From positions 310,001 through 374,000 of the forward strand of contig NZ_JAEUAK010000003.1 in the NCBI RefSeq assembly GCF_019511345.1: a stretch of 64,000 nt of DNA, in the 5' to 3' direction. Positions 8,588 to 18,092 of this stretch are shown one piece after another; position 1 is the stretch's first letter, and the number at the start of each line of letters is the position of its first letter. Source of the DNA: Rhizobium mesosinicum (GTDB lineage Bacteria > Pseudomonadota > Alphaproteobacteria > Rhizobiales > Rhizobiaceae). The notes beneath the pieces were generated by a model that was given only the letters and a program-made list of their open reading frames with translations, did no database searches and had not been told where the DNA came from. Made by a program: the position numbers and the translations under genes.

Positions 8588-9230
8588 TGGCATCGCCGCC
8601 GCAATTGCAATATGAAACAGGAGGCTCTCGCAGGCAAACTTCTCGTCCCTGCTGCGCGTTAGACGTAGCCCCTGGTTACCAGACATAATATCCTGGGAAA
8701 AACGGGGAGCCGGTTCCAATCTCGTCAAGGCAACTGTGGTTTGTTGCTCCGACATCGCCAACAGGCCCCTTTCTCAGGGTAGGGATTGTGATCCAAAATC
8801 CTCGGATAATGGGTTTCTGATCCGGGTTTTGTATCAATGGCAGCTTCCGTCACATAACGTCAAATCGCTCAAACCATGCTCGCGGAACGCCGGATAGCCC
8901 GTCTGGGGGAACCGCGGAATGCAAGCGTGACGGCAGCCACGCGAAAGAGAACCCGCTGTCATTAGGAGCAAAAAAGCAGCCGTTCGTCAGCGGACGTGAA
9001 ACGGCTTAAGGGAACATCCGGAACGCAACCGGTGCAAAAGTGAAAACATAGGGACATCGACAAAAACTCTCGCATCTTACTTCTCGTCCGCTTGACGCAA
9101 AAACAAAGTTACTTAATCTAAGAGCTGCCACGCGCCTCGCTGGAGGAGACGGGATGCTGTGCATGCGGCCAATTTGCGCGACCAGATCATCTCCCCGCCC
9201 GTCAGTTGCCGACTTCCGATAGGACCCGCC
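8588..9230. other. Intergenic region, no gene recognised
   Basis: About 640 bp between the TetR gene and the alpha-mannosidase gene. Open frames here are shadows or have no recognisable protein features. It becomes A-rich towards 9090-9125 (CAAAAACAAAGTTACTTAATC), which may hold the alpha-mannosidase promoter. I see no repeat, tRNA or strong terminator. Confidence 0.4.
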
Positions 9231-12200
9231 ATGTCTCTCACCATTGCTCAACGCCTCGATCGCCTGAAGGTCCGTACAGCCGAGCTCGCCCACTGGCGCG
9301 ACAGGCAAAGCATGCTGATCGACGGCTGGACCTTCGACGGCGAGCCGATCGCCCGTCATCAGGATTGGCCGCACAGTAAGGGAGCGGTTCATTTCGCAGC
9401 ATCGGTAACGGCTCCGCACGACTGGCCGGTCGACGAGGTTCGCCTGCAGCTCGATCTCGGCGGTGAGAGCTTGATCACATTGCACTATCCGGGCGGCCAA
9501 TCCGAGACATTCGGGCTCGACCCATATCATCAGGAATTCCCGATCAAGGGCAGGGAATTCTCGATTGCGACGGAGAGCGTCGCGCGCTTTCCTTTTGGAG
9601 AGCCGAACCGGGAACCGAAGCTCAACAAGGCGCGGCTGATCTGGCTGGACGAACCAGTCCATAAACTGCATCTCCTGTTGCGGCAGGTCGGCGAAGCTGC
9701 GGGCGCACTCGATAGGCATGAAGTGGTGCCGCACCTGATCGGGGCGGCCGAACAGGCACTGCGCAGCCTTGATTGGCCCTCGGACACATCAGCTTATATT
9801 TCGCGTACATCCAGTGCGGTCATGCAGCAAAAAATCTGGGAGTTGCCAGAACTTCAGACAAATCCGGCCGGACTGACTGAAGCGCAGAGCGCGTCGGCAG
9901 GTGCGGCATATGATGCGCTGATTTCGGAATTGAAGGAGCTTCAGACGCGTTTCCCGCAAAATGGCGAGATCCTGCTCACAGGCCACGCGCATATCGATCT
10001 TGCTTGGCTCTGGCCCTATCGCGAGACGCGCCGAAAGATGCGCCGCACTTTCAATACCGCGCTTTCGTTGATGGAGCGATCGGACGACTTCCGCTTCAAT
10101 CAATCGACGGCCCATTATTATGCGCAGATGGAAGAGGACGATCCCGAACTTCTCGAGCGGATCAAAAAGAAGGTTGCCGAGGGTAAATGGGAAACCGTCG
10201 GCGGCATGTGGGTCGAACCCGACACCAACATGCCGACCGGTGAAAGCCTGGCGCGGCAGGTGCTTTATGGACAGCGCTATTTCGAGAAACACTTCGGTTC
10301 GCGCCACACCGTCTGCTGGCTGCCGGACTGTTTCGGCTTTTCGGGTGCCTTGCCGCAGATTTTGAAGCTTGGCGGGATCGACAGTTTCTTTACGATCAAG
10401 GTCAATTGGAGCGAAACCAATCACATCCCATCCGACTTCTTCTGGTGGAAGGGCCTGGATGGTAGCAAGGTGCTGGCCCACACTTTCGACAATCCGATGC
10501 AGGGCTACAATGGTTTTGTGCAGCCGGACTGCATCGTGCCAACCTGGAAGAACTTCCGCGGCAAGGCGCAGCACGACACGTCGCTCTTGGCAGTCGGCTA
10601 TGGCGACGGCGGTGGCGGCGTGACACCTGAGATGGTCGAACGCGAAGTGCAATTGCGCGACTTCCCGGCGATTCCTAAAGCCCGTTGGGGCACGGTGAAG
10701 GGCTTTTACGAAAAGGCCCACCAGACTGCAGCACAAAAGGAGCTTCCGGTCTGGGATGGCGAAATCTATCTCGAACTGCACCGCGCGACGCTGACCTCTC
10801 AAAGCGGCGTCAAGCGCAAGCACCGCCAGGCCGAGCGGGCACTGATTACGGCAGAGACGATCGCTTCGCTTGGGCATCTCTTGGGTGCCGCCAAACCGCA
10901 AAGCCTGGAAGCGGATTGGCGCGTTGTTCTGAAGAATGAGTTCCACGACATCCTTCCGGGCTCGAGCATCCGCGAAGTCTATATCGACGCCGAACAGGAA
11001 CTCGACGGCGTCATCGGCAATGCCAAGGCAGAGCAGGCAAAGGCTCTGAAGGCGCTAACGGCCCATCTTCCGGCAGGCGGAGTGACGGATGCGCTGGTTG
11101 TCGTCAACCCATCGCTTGCGCCGCGGCCACTCACGGCAAAGCTTTCTGATGGAACTGTCATCTCATCTGCCGATCCCGTGGCCCCTCTTTCCATCGCTGT
11201 CTTCGATCGCAACGCCGTGAAGCCTGCCGGCATGCTGAAGGCCGGTGCGCAGAGTCTCGAAAACGACCACCTGTCTGTCGTCATTGGTAAGGACGGCGCG
11301 GTTTCCAGCCTTGTTCACAAGGCAACGGGCAGGGAAGCTATTGAGGGTTCAGCAAACCAACTCTGGGTCTATCCGGCAGATAAGCCGCGCAACTGGGATG
11401 CCTGGGATGTCGATGCCGACTATGCCGAAAAGGCTGTCCGCCTCGAGGCGCCGGAAAGTATAGCCGTTGTCGAACAGGGGCCATATCGCGCTGCGATCCG
11501 CGTCGTTTATCGATACCGGAATTCGACGGTCACTCAGCTTTATGTGCTGACTGCCAACGCTCGCAGGCTCGATATCGAGACGACGATCGATTGGCATGAT
11601 CGGCGCACTCTGCTGAGGACGTTGAATCCCGTTGCTGTGCGGTCGCGTACCGCCACCTTCGAATGCGCCTACGGCGTTGTCGAGCGGCAGACACATACAA
11701 ACACCTCCTGGGAGCAGGCGATGTTCGAAGCCGCGGCACACCGGTTTGTCGATCTCAGCGAACCGGGCTTTGGTGTCGCTCTGCTCAACAACGCCAAATA
11801 CGGGCACAGCGCGCGTGGCAACGTCATCGGCATGAGCCTCGTGCGTTCGCCGATCTATCCCGATCCGCTTGCCGACGAAGGCGAGCAGAGCTTTACCTAT
11901 GCGCTGATGCCGCATGAGGGAGCCTGGCATGAGGGCGGCGTCCTTCAGGAAGCGATCGATCTCAATCAGCCGCTCGTCACCGTCGAGGCTACTGACCTCG
12001 CCGCGGGCACACTGTCGCCGCTCGGCGTAGAGGGTGTACCGGTCGCTTTTTCGGGGCTAAAACCGGCGGAGGAGGGGGAAGGCCTTATCCTGCGGCTTTA
12101 CGAGCCGGCAGGCCGGCGCGGCCGGCTTTCGCTCGCCCTGCCCTCGGGCTGGCAGGCTTCGGGACCTCTGAACATCCTCGAAGAGCCGATCGAGCGTAAA

Positions 12201-12266
12201 GCCCCTGCCGAGATCATGCCGTTTGAAATTCGGACCTGGAGGCTGCAGCGAAGTTCATCGCGTTAG
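9231..12266 (+). CDS. Alpha-mannosidase, glycoside hydrolase family 38
   Basis: Zinc-dependent retaining alpha-mannosidase of 1011 residues, without signal peptide and so cytoplasmic. The N-terminal beta domain is followed by the GH38 catalytic barrel. GHAHIDLAW at residue 251 supplies His252 and Asp256 as metal ligands, and WLPDCFGFSGALPQI places the nucleophile at Asp366. NEFHDILPGSSI gives a further metal-binding His. The mid-domain three-helix bundle and C-terminal beta-sandwich domains (VVNPSLAPRPL, TLLRTLNPVAVRS) follow in the normal order and length. The start at 9231 (MSLTIAQRL) follows AGGACC and excludes 24 upstream in-frame residues. There is no adjacent transporter; substrates would be mannosides or mannose-containing oligosaccharides. 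Confidence 0.93.
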   Translation: MSLTIAQRLDRLKVRTAELAHWRDRQSMLIDGWTFDGEPIARHQDWPHSKGAVHFAASVTAPHDWPVDEVRLQLDLGGESLITLHYPGGQSETFGLDPYHQEFPIKGREFSIATESVARFPFGEPNREPKLNKARLIWLDEPVHKLHLLLRQVGEAAGALDRHEVVPHLIGAAEQALRSLDWPSDTSAYISRTSSAVMQQKIWELPELQTNPAGLTEAQSASAGAAYDALISELKELQTRFPQNGEILLTGHAHIDLAWLWPYRETRRKMRRTFNTALSLMERSDDFRFNQSTAHYYAQMEEDDPELLERIKKKVAEGKWETVGGMWVEPDTNMPTGESLARQVLYGQRYFEKHFGSRHTVCWLPDCFGFSGALPQILKLGGIDSFFTIKVNWSETNHIPSDFFWWKGLDGSKVLAHTFDNPMQGYNGFVQPDCIVPTWKNFRGKAQHDTSLLAVGYGDGGGGVTPEMVEREVQLRDFPAIPKARWGTVKGFYEKAHQTAAQKELPVWDGEIYLELHRATLTSQSGVKRKHRQAERALITAETIASLGHLLGAAKPQSLEADWRVVLKNEFHDILPGSSIREVYIDAEQELDGVIGNAKAEQAKALKALTAHLPAGGVTDALVVVNPSLAPRPLTAKLSDGTVISSADPVAPLSIAVFDRNAVKPAGMLKAGAQSLENDHLSVVIGKDGAVSSLVHKATGREAIEGSANQLWVYPADKPRNWDAWDVDADYAEKAVRLEAPESIAVVEQGPYRAAIRVVYRYRNSTVTQLYVLTANARRLDIETTIDWHDRRTLLRTLNPVAVRSRTATFECAYGVVERQTHTNTSWEQAMFEAAAHRFVDLSEPGFGVALLNNAKYGHSARGNVIGMSLVRSPIYPDPLADEGEQSFTYALMPHEGAWHEGGVLQEAIDLNQPLVTVEATDLAAGTLSPLGVEGVPVAFSGLKPAEEGEGLILRLYEPAGRRGRLSLALPSGWQASGPLNILEEPIERKAPAEIMPFEIRTWRLQRSSSR

Positions 12267-12468
12267 AGTTTGGGAACGCTTTTCGACGTTCCGAGCCCCT
12301 TGTCGATCGATCGCCCAGAGGGATCGCTGTAGGCAGCGTGGATGGCAGGATCTAGCGATTTAGTCGTTGGATCAGAGATCCGGGAAAAGTTTCAGCCTGT
12401 GCAGTGGCGCGGCTCGCGCCGGGCACTATCTTCGGGCTGGTCTTTCACCACCTCCCGAGGAAAAGATC

Positions 12469-14499
12469 ATGACGGAATCTGTGAAGTCCGTACCGGCGCC
12501 CCGCGATCAGCACCTGCGCGACATGGCCAATTGCATTCGGTTCCTCTCGATGGACGCCGTCGAGAAGGCCAAGAGCGGGCACCCCGGCATGCCGATGGGC
12601 ATGGCCGACATTGCCGTCGTTCTCTTTTCCGAATTCCTGAAATTCGATGCCGAGGACCCCTACTGGTTCGACCGTGACCGTTTCCTGATCTCCAACGGGC
12701 ACGGTTCGATGCTGCTCTACAGCCTGCTATACTTGACCGGCTACCAGGATATGACGATCGACCAGATCAAGAACTTTCGTCAAGTCGACAGCAGGACGGC
12801 AGGTCATCCGGAATATCGCCATGCGACGGGGATCGAGACGACCACCGGGCCGCTCGGGCAGGGCCTTGCCAATTCCGTCGGTTTGGCACTCGCCGAGCGC
12901 ATCATGAATGCCAGGTTCGGTGATAATCTTTCGAACCATCATACCTATGTCTTCCTCGGCGACGGATGCTTGATGGAGGGTATCAGCCAGGAGGCCATAT
13001 CGCTTGCGGGTCACTTGAAACTCGGCAAGCTGATTGCGTTCTGGGACAACAATTCGATATCGATCGACGGAGCCACAAACCTTGCGGAATCCGACGATCA
13101 ACCGGCGCGGTTTCGCGCTTCGAACTGGCATGTGCAGGAGATCGACGGACACGATACCGACGCGATCCGCAACGCGATCGTCGAAGCCCAAAGGGTTACC
13201 GATCGCCCGTCCATGATCGCCTGCAAAACCATTATCGGCTTCGGCTTTCCGACCCGTGCCGGCACGCAGAAGGCCCACAGCGATGCGCCCGGCGAAGAGG
13301 AGATCGCCGGCGCCCGCAAGCTTCTCGGCTGGAACGCGCCTCCCTTCGAGATTCCGTCTGATCTCCTGGAAGACTGGAGAAAGATCGGCGCGAAGGGGCG
13401 CAATGCCCGCATGGCTTGGGCGGTTCGTGTTCAGACGGCGAAAGCGGATATCCGCCAGGACTTCGAACGCCGCATGAAGGGCGAACTGCCTTCGGGCTGG
13501 ACCAAAGCGATCGAGGCTGCAAAACAGGAGCTTCTGTCTGCTGAAAAGGATCTGGCAACAAGGCAGGCGAGCGGGATTGTTCTCAACCACCTTGCCGAGG
13601 CCATCCCCGAGCTCATTGGCGGATCGGCAGACCTGACGCCTTCGAACAATACGAAGGCCAAATCCATGACGGAGATCGCGCCGGGCCAATATAACGGCTC
13701 CTACATCCACTATGGCGTGCGCGAGCACGGCATGGCGGCGGCCATCAACGGCATCGCCCTTCATGGCGGGCTGATTCCTTATGGCGGCACCTTCCTGACC
13801 TTTTCCGATTACGCCCGGCCGTCAATCCGGCTGGCGGCGATGATGGCGGTGCGGTCGATCTTCGTGATGACCCACGATTCGATCGGTCTCGGCGAGGACG
13901 GCCCAACCCACCAGCCGGTCGAGCATCTGACGGCGCTGCGCGCCATTCCGGGCCTTGCCGTGTTCCGCCCGGGCGACCCGATCGAGACGGCCGAATGCTG
14001 GCAGGCCATTCTCGATGCCCCGCGGCAGGCCGCACTGATCGCCTTGTCCCGCCAGCCCATGCCGCTTCTGAGAAAGCAGCCGGGCTCTGAAAACCTGTCG
14101 GCAAGGGGCGGATATGTTCTGCTTGAAGCCGAAGGTGGCGTTCGAGAGCTGACGATCATGTCAACCGGATCGGAATTGCACTTGGCCGTCGAGGCAAGGG
14201 CGAGGATGCAAGCGGAAGGCGTTCCAACCGCGGTTGTTTCCATGCCGTGCCGTCTTTTGTTTGAGGCGCAGGCGCCGGACTATAAGCGCGAGGTTCTCGG
14301 GGACGGGACTGCGCGTGTCGCCGTGGAAGCGGCCATCCAGGATAGCTGGGACCGATATCTCGGGCTCGACGGCCGGTTCGTCGGTATGCACAGCTTCGGC
14401 GCGTCGGGCAAGATCAACGACGTCTACAAGAAGTTCGGCATCACCACAGACGCAGTTGTGAAGGCCGCGCAAGAGGCAATGGGTCTTCGCGGGCGCTGA
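12469..14499 (+). CDS. tkt: Transketolase
   Basis: Thiamine-diphosphate enzyme of 676 residues that exchanges two-carbon ketol units in the pentose phosphate pathway. The N-terminal TPP domain has the transketolase start AKSGHPGMPMGMAD with the conserved His38, and the TPP/Mg motif GDGCLMEGISQEA through FWDNN near residue 164. The pyrimidine-binding domain has VREHGMAAAINGI with the catalytic Glu419 and the signature DSIGLGEDGPTHQPVEHL. The C-terminal domain (MHSFGASGKINDVYKKFG) is intact. The start follows a GAGG site eight bases upstream. It stands 200 bp after the alpha-mannosidase gene and is probably an accessory paralogue of the housekeeping enzyme, given the surrounding sugar-uptake genes; that is inference. 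Confidence 0.95.
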   Translation: MTESVKSVPAPRDQHLRDMANCIRFLSMDAVEKAKSGHPGMPMGMADIAVVLFSEFLKFDAEDPYWFDRDRFLISNGHGSMLLYSLLYLTGYQDMTIDQIKNFRQVDSRTAGHPEYRHATGIETTTGPLGQGLANSVGLALAERIMNARFGDNLSNHHTYVFLGDGCLMEGISQEAISLAGHLKLGKLIAFWDNNSISIDGATNLAESDDQPARFRASNWHVQEIDGHDTDAIRNAIVEAQRVTDRPSMIACKTIIGFGFPTRAGTQKAHSDAPGEEEIAGARKLLGWNAPPFEIPSDLLEDWRKIGAKGRNARMAWAVRVQTAKADIRQDFERRMKGELPSGWTKAIEAAKQELLSAEKDLATRQASGIVLNHLAEAIPELIGGSADLTPSNNTKAKSMTEIAPGQYNGSYIHYGVREHGMAAAINGIALHGGLIPYGGTFLTFSDYARPSIRLAAMMAVRSIFVMTHDSIGLGEDGPTHQPVEHLTALRAIPGLAVFRPGDPIETAECWQAILDAPRQAALIALSRQPMPLLRKQPGSENLSARGGYVLLEAEGGVRELTIMSTGSELHLAVEARARMQAEGVPTAVVSMPCRLLFEAQAPDYKREVLGDGTARVAVEAAIQDSWDRYLGLDGRFVGMHSFGASGKINDVYKKFGITTDAVVKAAQEAMGLRGR

Positions 14500-14599
14500 A
14501 TGATTGGCAGCTGCGGGCGGCTTGCCGCCGCCCCTTCGCAACAAGGGGATCACACCTTACTGATTTGAGAATCGTGAATCTCACAAATTGCGACACGCT

Positions 14600-15103
14600 T
14601 TAGTGGCCCGATTGCGAAATGCCTTTCGGCTCAGCAAGCGGCAGCATGCCGCGATAGATGCCCGGGTCCGAGCCTCCGATCGGGATTGCCCCGACGCTTC
14701 GACGGTAGAACTCCATTGGACCGGCGCCCCCGATTACCCCGTAGGCATAGCCCTGCGCGTACATATCGAGAAGCGTTGTCAGCAGCAGAGCGTGGCCGAC
14801 ACCTTTGCCGCGGGCGGCCGTATCGACGCCGGTCGGCCCGAAAAAGCCCTTGGCGGTTGCGTCGTGGCAGGCAAAGCCGATGAGTTCGTCGTTCTGGATT
14901 GCGATGAAGCAAGTGGGTGGCTGGCGCATGGTGGCAACCGTCGCTTCCGCGACCCAGCCGGATCCGAAGCGCGGTTCGATCCAGGCCGTCAGAGCGCTCA
15001 ACTCCGGCGCAAGCACACGCCGGATGGTGATACCCTGTTCGGCGATGCGTTTATCGAGCGCAGGATCGGCCTTCAGCTCGTAGAGTTTTACCAGCATGTC
15101 CAT
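14600..15103 (-). CDS. GNAT-family N-acetyltransferase
   Basis: Acetyl-CoA-dependent N-acetyltransferase of 167 residues. The acetyl-CoA-binding core is visible as GPTGVDTAARGKGVGHALLL, matching the R-x-x-G-x-G/A loop of the GNAT fold, and the final strand-helix unit AYGVIGGAGPMEFYRRSVGA is typical. AAGGAC lies seven bases before the ATG. It is the last gene of the carbohydrate ABC operon, 14 bp after the second permease gene. It may acetylate the imported substrate, for example an amino sugar, but no substrate is evident from the sequence. Confidence 0.88.
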   Translation of the reverse strand: MDMLVKLYELKADPALDKRIAEQGITIRRVLAPELSALTAWIEPRFGSGWVAEATVATMRQPPTCFIAIQNDELIGFACHDATAKGFFGPTGVDTAARGKGVGHALLLTTLLDMYAQGYAYGVIGGAGPMEFYRRSVGAIPIGGSDPGIYRGMLPLAEPKGISQSGH

Positions 15104-15117
15104 AATTTCGTCCTTTG

Positions 15118-15996
15118 TCAGCCCTTGATGGCGCCTGCCGTCAGGCCGGCGACGATACGTCTCTGGAAGATCAATACGATGATGATCAGCGGCAGCGTCA
15201 CGGTAACGGATGCGGCCATGATCTGACCGAAGGGGTATTCGTACCGGCTATTGCCTGCGATCAGGCCGATCGCAACCGGCACGGTCCGGTTCTCGTCCGT
15301 CAGGGTGAAGGTCAACGCGAAGAGGAACTCGTTCCAAGCCAGAATGAAGGCAAGAATGCCCGTGCTGGCGAGCGAAGGTCCCATGAGCGGCAACAGGATC
15401 TTCATCAGAATTCTGAAATGTGAGCAGCCGTCGATGATCGCGGCCTCTTCGAGTTCCCGCGGAAACTCGCGGATGAAGGTGGTCAGGATCCAGGTTGTGA
15501 AGGGCACGGTCGACAGGAGATAGGTGAGGACGAGCGCGCTTGGCCGATTGAACAGGCCCATCCAGTTGATCAGCTCGAACATGCCGGAGAGAACGACGAC
15601 CTGGGGGAAGATCGAGATCATCAGCACGATCATCAGGATCGTGCGTCGTTGCGGAAAGTCGATGCGCCCCAGCGCATAAGCGGCGCTGAGCCCGATGACA
15701 AGCGACAGGAAAGTGGTTGAGACCGCGACATAGGCCGAGTTCAGAAGCGAACCCATGAAAACAGGATTGTCAATCAGCTGGCGATAGTAGGTGAAGTCGA
15801 ACGCCGGCATCAGCGCCGATTGATAGAGCGCCGAACCCTGCTTCGTCGAGGAAACGAAAGCCCAGTAATAGGGAAACAGCGTGTAGAACAGGACAAGCAG
15901 AAGGGCCAGGATCTGCAGGCCTCGCACGACACGGCGCCGCATCCTGAAGTAGGAGGCAGGCTTGCGGACGGTCTTCGGGATGATTGCATCGGCCAT
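15118..15996 (-). CDS. Carbohydrate ABC transporter permease (MalG type)
   Basis: Inner-membrane permease of 292 residues with about six hydrophobic helices. The EAA loop that docks to the ATPase reads EEAAIIDGCSHFRILMKILL, and the C-terminus IFQRRIVAGLTAGAIKG is the usual MalG ending. It starts five bases after the stop of the MalF-type gene and is followed closely by the acetyltransferase gene. It forms the transmembrane channel together with the permease at 16002-16892. Confidence 0.93.
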   Translation of the reverse strand: MADAIIPKTVRKPASYFRMRRRVVRGLQILALLLVLFYTLFPYYWAFVSSTKQGSALYQSALMPAFDFTYYRQLIDNPVFMGSLLNSAYVAVSTTFLSLVIGLSAAYALGRIDFPQRRTILMIVLMISIFPQVVVLSGMFELINWMGLFNRPSALVLTYLLSTVPFTTWILTTFIREFPRELEEAAIIDGCSHFRILMKILLPLMGPSLASTGILAFILAWNEFLFALTFTLTDENRTVPVAIGLIAGNSRYEYPFGQIMAASVTVTLPLIIIVLIFQRRIVAGLTAGAIKG

Positions 15997-16001
15997 GTCG
16001 C

Positions 16002-16892
16002 TCAGGTCCCCGCGGCTCTATCGAGGCGAAGGACCCCGATGATGATGATGGCGACAAGCGCGACGAGCAGGAAAACCCAGGTCGATGCCGCCGAGCCGAT
16101 GCCGAGCTCCTGGAAACTGATCAGCCGGTCGCGCGCGTAAATGGAGACTGTCATGACGCTTTCATTGCTCGCCGCCATCACATAGGCCAGATCGAACATC
16201 CTGAGCGCATCGAGGACGCGGAAGAGGACTGCGACGCCGATCGCCGGACGCAGCATCGGCAAGGTGATCGACCAGAAGCGCTTCCATGCCGGAATACCAT
16301 CGACCTCCGCTGCCTCAAATATCTCCGAGGATATCAGTTGCAGGCCCGCCAGGATGAGCAGAACCATGAACGGGGTCGTCATCCACACGTCGACGAAGAT
16401 TACGACGCCCATCAGCAGTGAACCGCTCGCCGTCCAGGGAACGCCATGATCGATCAGGCCGAGCCCGATGAGAACCTTATTGATAACGCCGAACTGATCG
16501 TTGAGCATCCATTCCCAGATCTTCGTCGAGACGACGACCGGGATTGCCCACGGCACGAGGATGGCGGCGCGCGCCAGCCCGCGGCCGGGAATGGCTTCAT
16601 TGACGAGAAGCGCTATCGCCAGGCCGAGAACTGTCTCGATTGCGACCGAGATGACTGTGAAGATCAGCGTATTCTTCACGGCAATCCACCAGCTGCGGTC
16701 GTTGATGACCTCAAGGAAGTTGTCGACCCCTGTCATTGAATAGACGGAGGGATCGTCAAGATAGGCATCGGTGAAGGCGAAGAAAAAGGTGCGGCCCAGC
16801 GGCCAGAGGGCAACGACCAGCATCACGATGATAACCGGCAGCAAAAACAGCCAGGCCGCACGATGGTCGCGGCGGGCGAGCCGGGCACTCAT
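16002..16892 (-). CDS. Carbohydrate ABC transporter permease (MalF/UgpA type)
   Basis: Inner-membrane permease of 296 residues. The start at 16892 (MSARLARRDHRAAW) overlaps the stop of the ATPase gene by four bases (ATGA), and a longer frame upstream is only a shadow of that gene. Hydrophobic helices begin with WLFLLPVIIVMLVVALWP, and the EAA motif is EAAEVDGIPAWKRFWSITLP. It partners with the MalG-type permease just downstream. Confidence 0.93.
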   Translation of the reverse strand: MSARLARRDHRAAWLFLLPVIIVMLVVALWPLGRTFFFAFTDAYLDDPSVYSMTGVDNFLEVINDRSWWIAVKNTLIFTVISVAIETVLGLAIALLVNEAIPGRGLARAAILVPWAIPVVVSTKIWEWMLNDQFGVINKVLIGLGLIDHGVPWTASGSLLMGVVIFVDVWMTTPFMVLLILAGLQLISSEIFEAAEVDGIPAWKRFWSITLPMLRPAIGVAVLFRVLDALRMFDLAYVMAASNESVMTVSIYARDRLISFQELGIGSAASTWVFLLVALVAIIIIGVLRLDRAAGT

Positions 16893-17983
16893 TGCCGCGC
16901 TCCTTCGATCATGCCGGCCTGGCGGTTGAGAATGAGGCGTTTTCCATCGGCGGCGAAGGCAAAGATCGCGGTATCCCGAAAATTCAGGCCGACCTCGCTG
17001 CCGATCAGTTCCTTTGGCGGCTCGACATTGACGCGGATGACCCAGATGACGTCGCCGTTGATGCGGCAATAGGCAAAATGCTCATGGCCAAGATCCTCAA
17101 CACGTTCGAGCACGCAGGTCATTCGTCCGTCCGCAGCGTCCACCAGCTGGATCGCCTCCGACCGTATGCCGATTTCGGTGATGTTTTGGCCCTCGGCGCC
17201 TGCATCGATAACGAGGCCGCCCGGTCCGGTCACTTTGGCAGAAGTTGTCTGCACGGGCAGGAAGTTCATGCGCGGGCTGCCGATGAAGCCTGCGACAAAC
17301 CGGTTGTCGGGGCTGTGGTAGAGTTCCTTCGGCGTCCCGACCTGCTCAATGCGTCCGTGATTGAGAACGACGATCCGGTCGGCAAGCGTCATCGCTTCCG
17401 ATTGGTCATGGGTGACATAGATCATCGTCGTCTTCAGATCATCGTGGAGCTTGGCGATCTCCATGCGCATCTCCATTCGCAGATCCGAATCGAGATTGGA
17501 CAGCGGCTCATCGAAGAGGAAGATTTCGGGTTGGCGTACCAAGGCGCGGCCGATCGCCACGCGCTGGCGTTGTCCGCCGGACAACTCGCGGGGCCGGCGT
17601 TCGAGCAGATGATCGACCTTCAGCATCCGCGCGACCGATCGCACTTTCTCGCTGATAGCGGCTCTCTTCATGCCGAGGGTCTCAAGCGCGAAGCCGATAT
17701 TACGCGCAACGTTCATATGCGGATAGAGCGCGTAAGACTGGAAGACGAATGCTACTCCTCTTTGGGAGGCCGGCACATCAGTCACGTCGTCGCCGCCGAT
17801 CCTCACCACGCCATTCGACGCGGAAATCAGGCCGGCGACAATGCGAAGAAGCGTTGACTTGCCGCAACCGGAGGGGCCGACGAAAACGACAAACTCGCCG
17901 TCGATAATCTGCAGGTCGACATTCTGGATAACAGTATGCGTACCAAAGTTCTTCGAAACGGATTCGAGCGAAACCGATGCCAT
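16889..17983 (-). CDS. ABC transporter ATPase, MalK/UgpC type
   Basis: Cytoplasmic ATPase of 364 residues that powers the carbohydrate importer. Walker A is GPSGCGKST, the signature is LSGGQRQRVAIGRAL, Walker B is FLFDEPLSNLD, and the switch His is in YVTHDQSEAMTLADR. The C-terminal 130 residues form the OB-like regulatory domain of MalK relatives (GIRSEAIQLV). It lies 109 bp after the binding-protein gene, with a hairpin in the gap, and overlaps the next permease gene by four bases. In this operon the ATPase gene precedes the permeases, which differs from the order in the 48-55 kb operon. Confidence 0.95.
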   Translation of the reverse strand: MASVSLESVSKNFGTHTVIQNVDLQIIDGEFVVFVGPSGCGKSTLLRIVAGLISASNGVVRIGGDDVTDVPASQRGVAFVFQSYALYPHMNVARNIGFALETLGMKRAAISEKVRSVARMLKVDHLLERRPRELSGGQRQRVAIGRALVRQPEIFLFDEPLSNLDSDLRMEMRMEIAKLHDDLKTTMIYVTHDQSEAMTLADRIVVLNHGRIEQVGTPKELYHSPDNRFVAGFIGSPRMNFLPVQTTSAKVTGPGGLVIDAGAEGQNITEIGIRSEAIQLVDAADGRMTCVLERVEDLGHEHFAYCRINGDVIWVIRVNVEPPKELIGSEVGLNFRDTAIFAFAADGKRLILNRQAGMIEGARQ

Positions 17984-18013
17984 TGTTCACCTGAGGATAT
18001 GAGACGGCAGAGA

Positions 18014-18039
18014 CCTCGCCACCGTGTTTGGCGGCGAGG
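18014..18039 (-). terminator. Intercistronic hairpin between binding-protein and ATPase genes
   Basis: CCTCGCC at 18014-18020 pairs with GGCGAGG at 18033-18039 around a 12-nt loop that can pair further. It is placed in the 109-bp gap after the substrate-binding-protein gene and has no U-tract. It probably stabilises the binding-protein mRNA or attenuates read-through. Confidence 0.45.
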
Positions 18040-18092
18040 CAGTGACGCGTTCCGGCAGCAGATCGTTCCCGCCGCCGGAGATCCGGAGAGCG

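Noticed and set aside
8090..8761. 223-codon frame opposite the TetR gene extending into the intergenic region
   Set aside because: Most of it overlaps the TetR gene antisense, and the unique part has no recognisable features or ribosome site.
9789..10946. 385-codon frame antisense to alpha-mannosidase
   Set aside because: It is a shadow of a strongly conserved GH38 catalytic domain, without motifs of its own.
12273..12292. GGAACG/CGTTCC hairpin after alpha-mannosidase
   Set aside because: A 6-bp stem with 8-nt loop and no T-run is too weak to call a terminator.
14510..14535. GGCGGC/GCCGCC inverted repeat after transketolase as a terminator
   Set aside because: The loop is only two bases without opening the stem and no T-run follows; it may be chance in GC-rich sequence.
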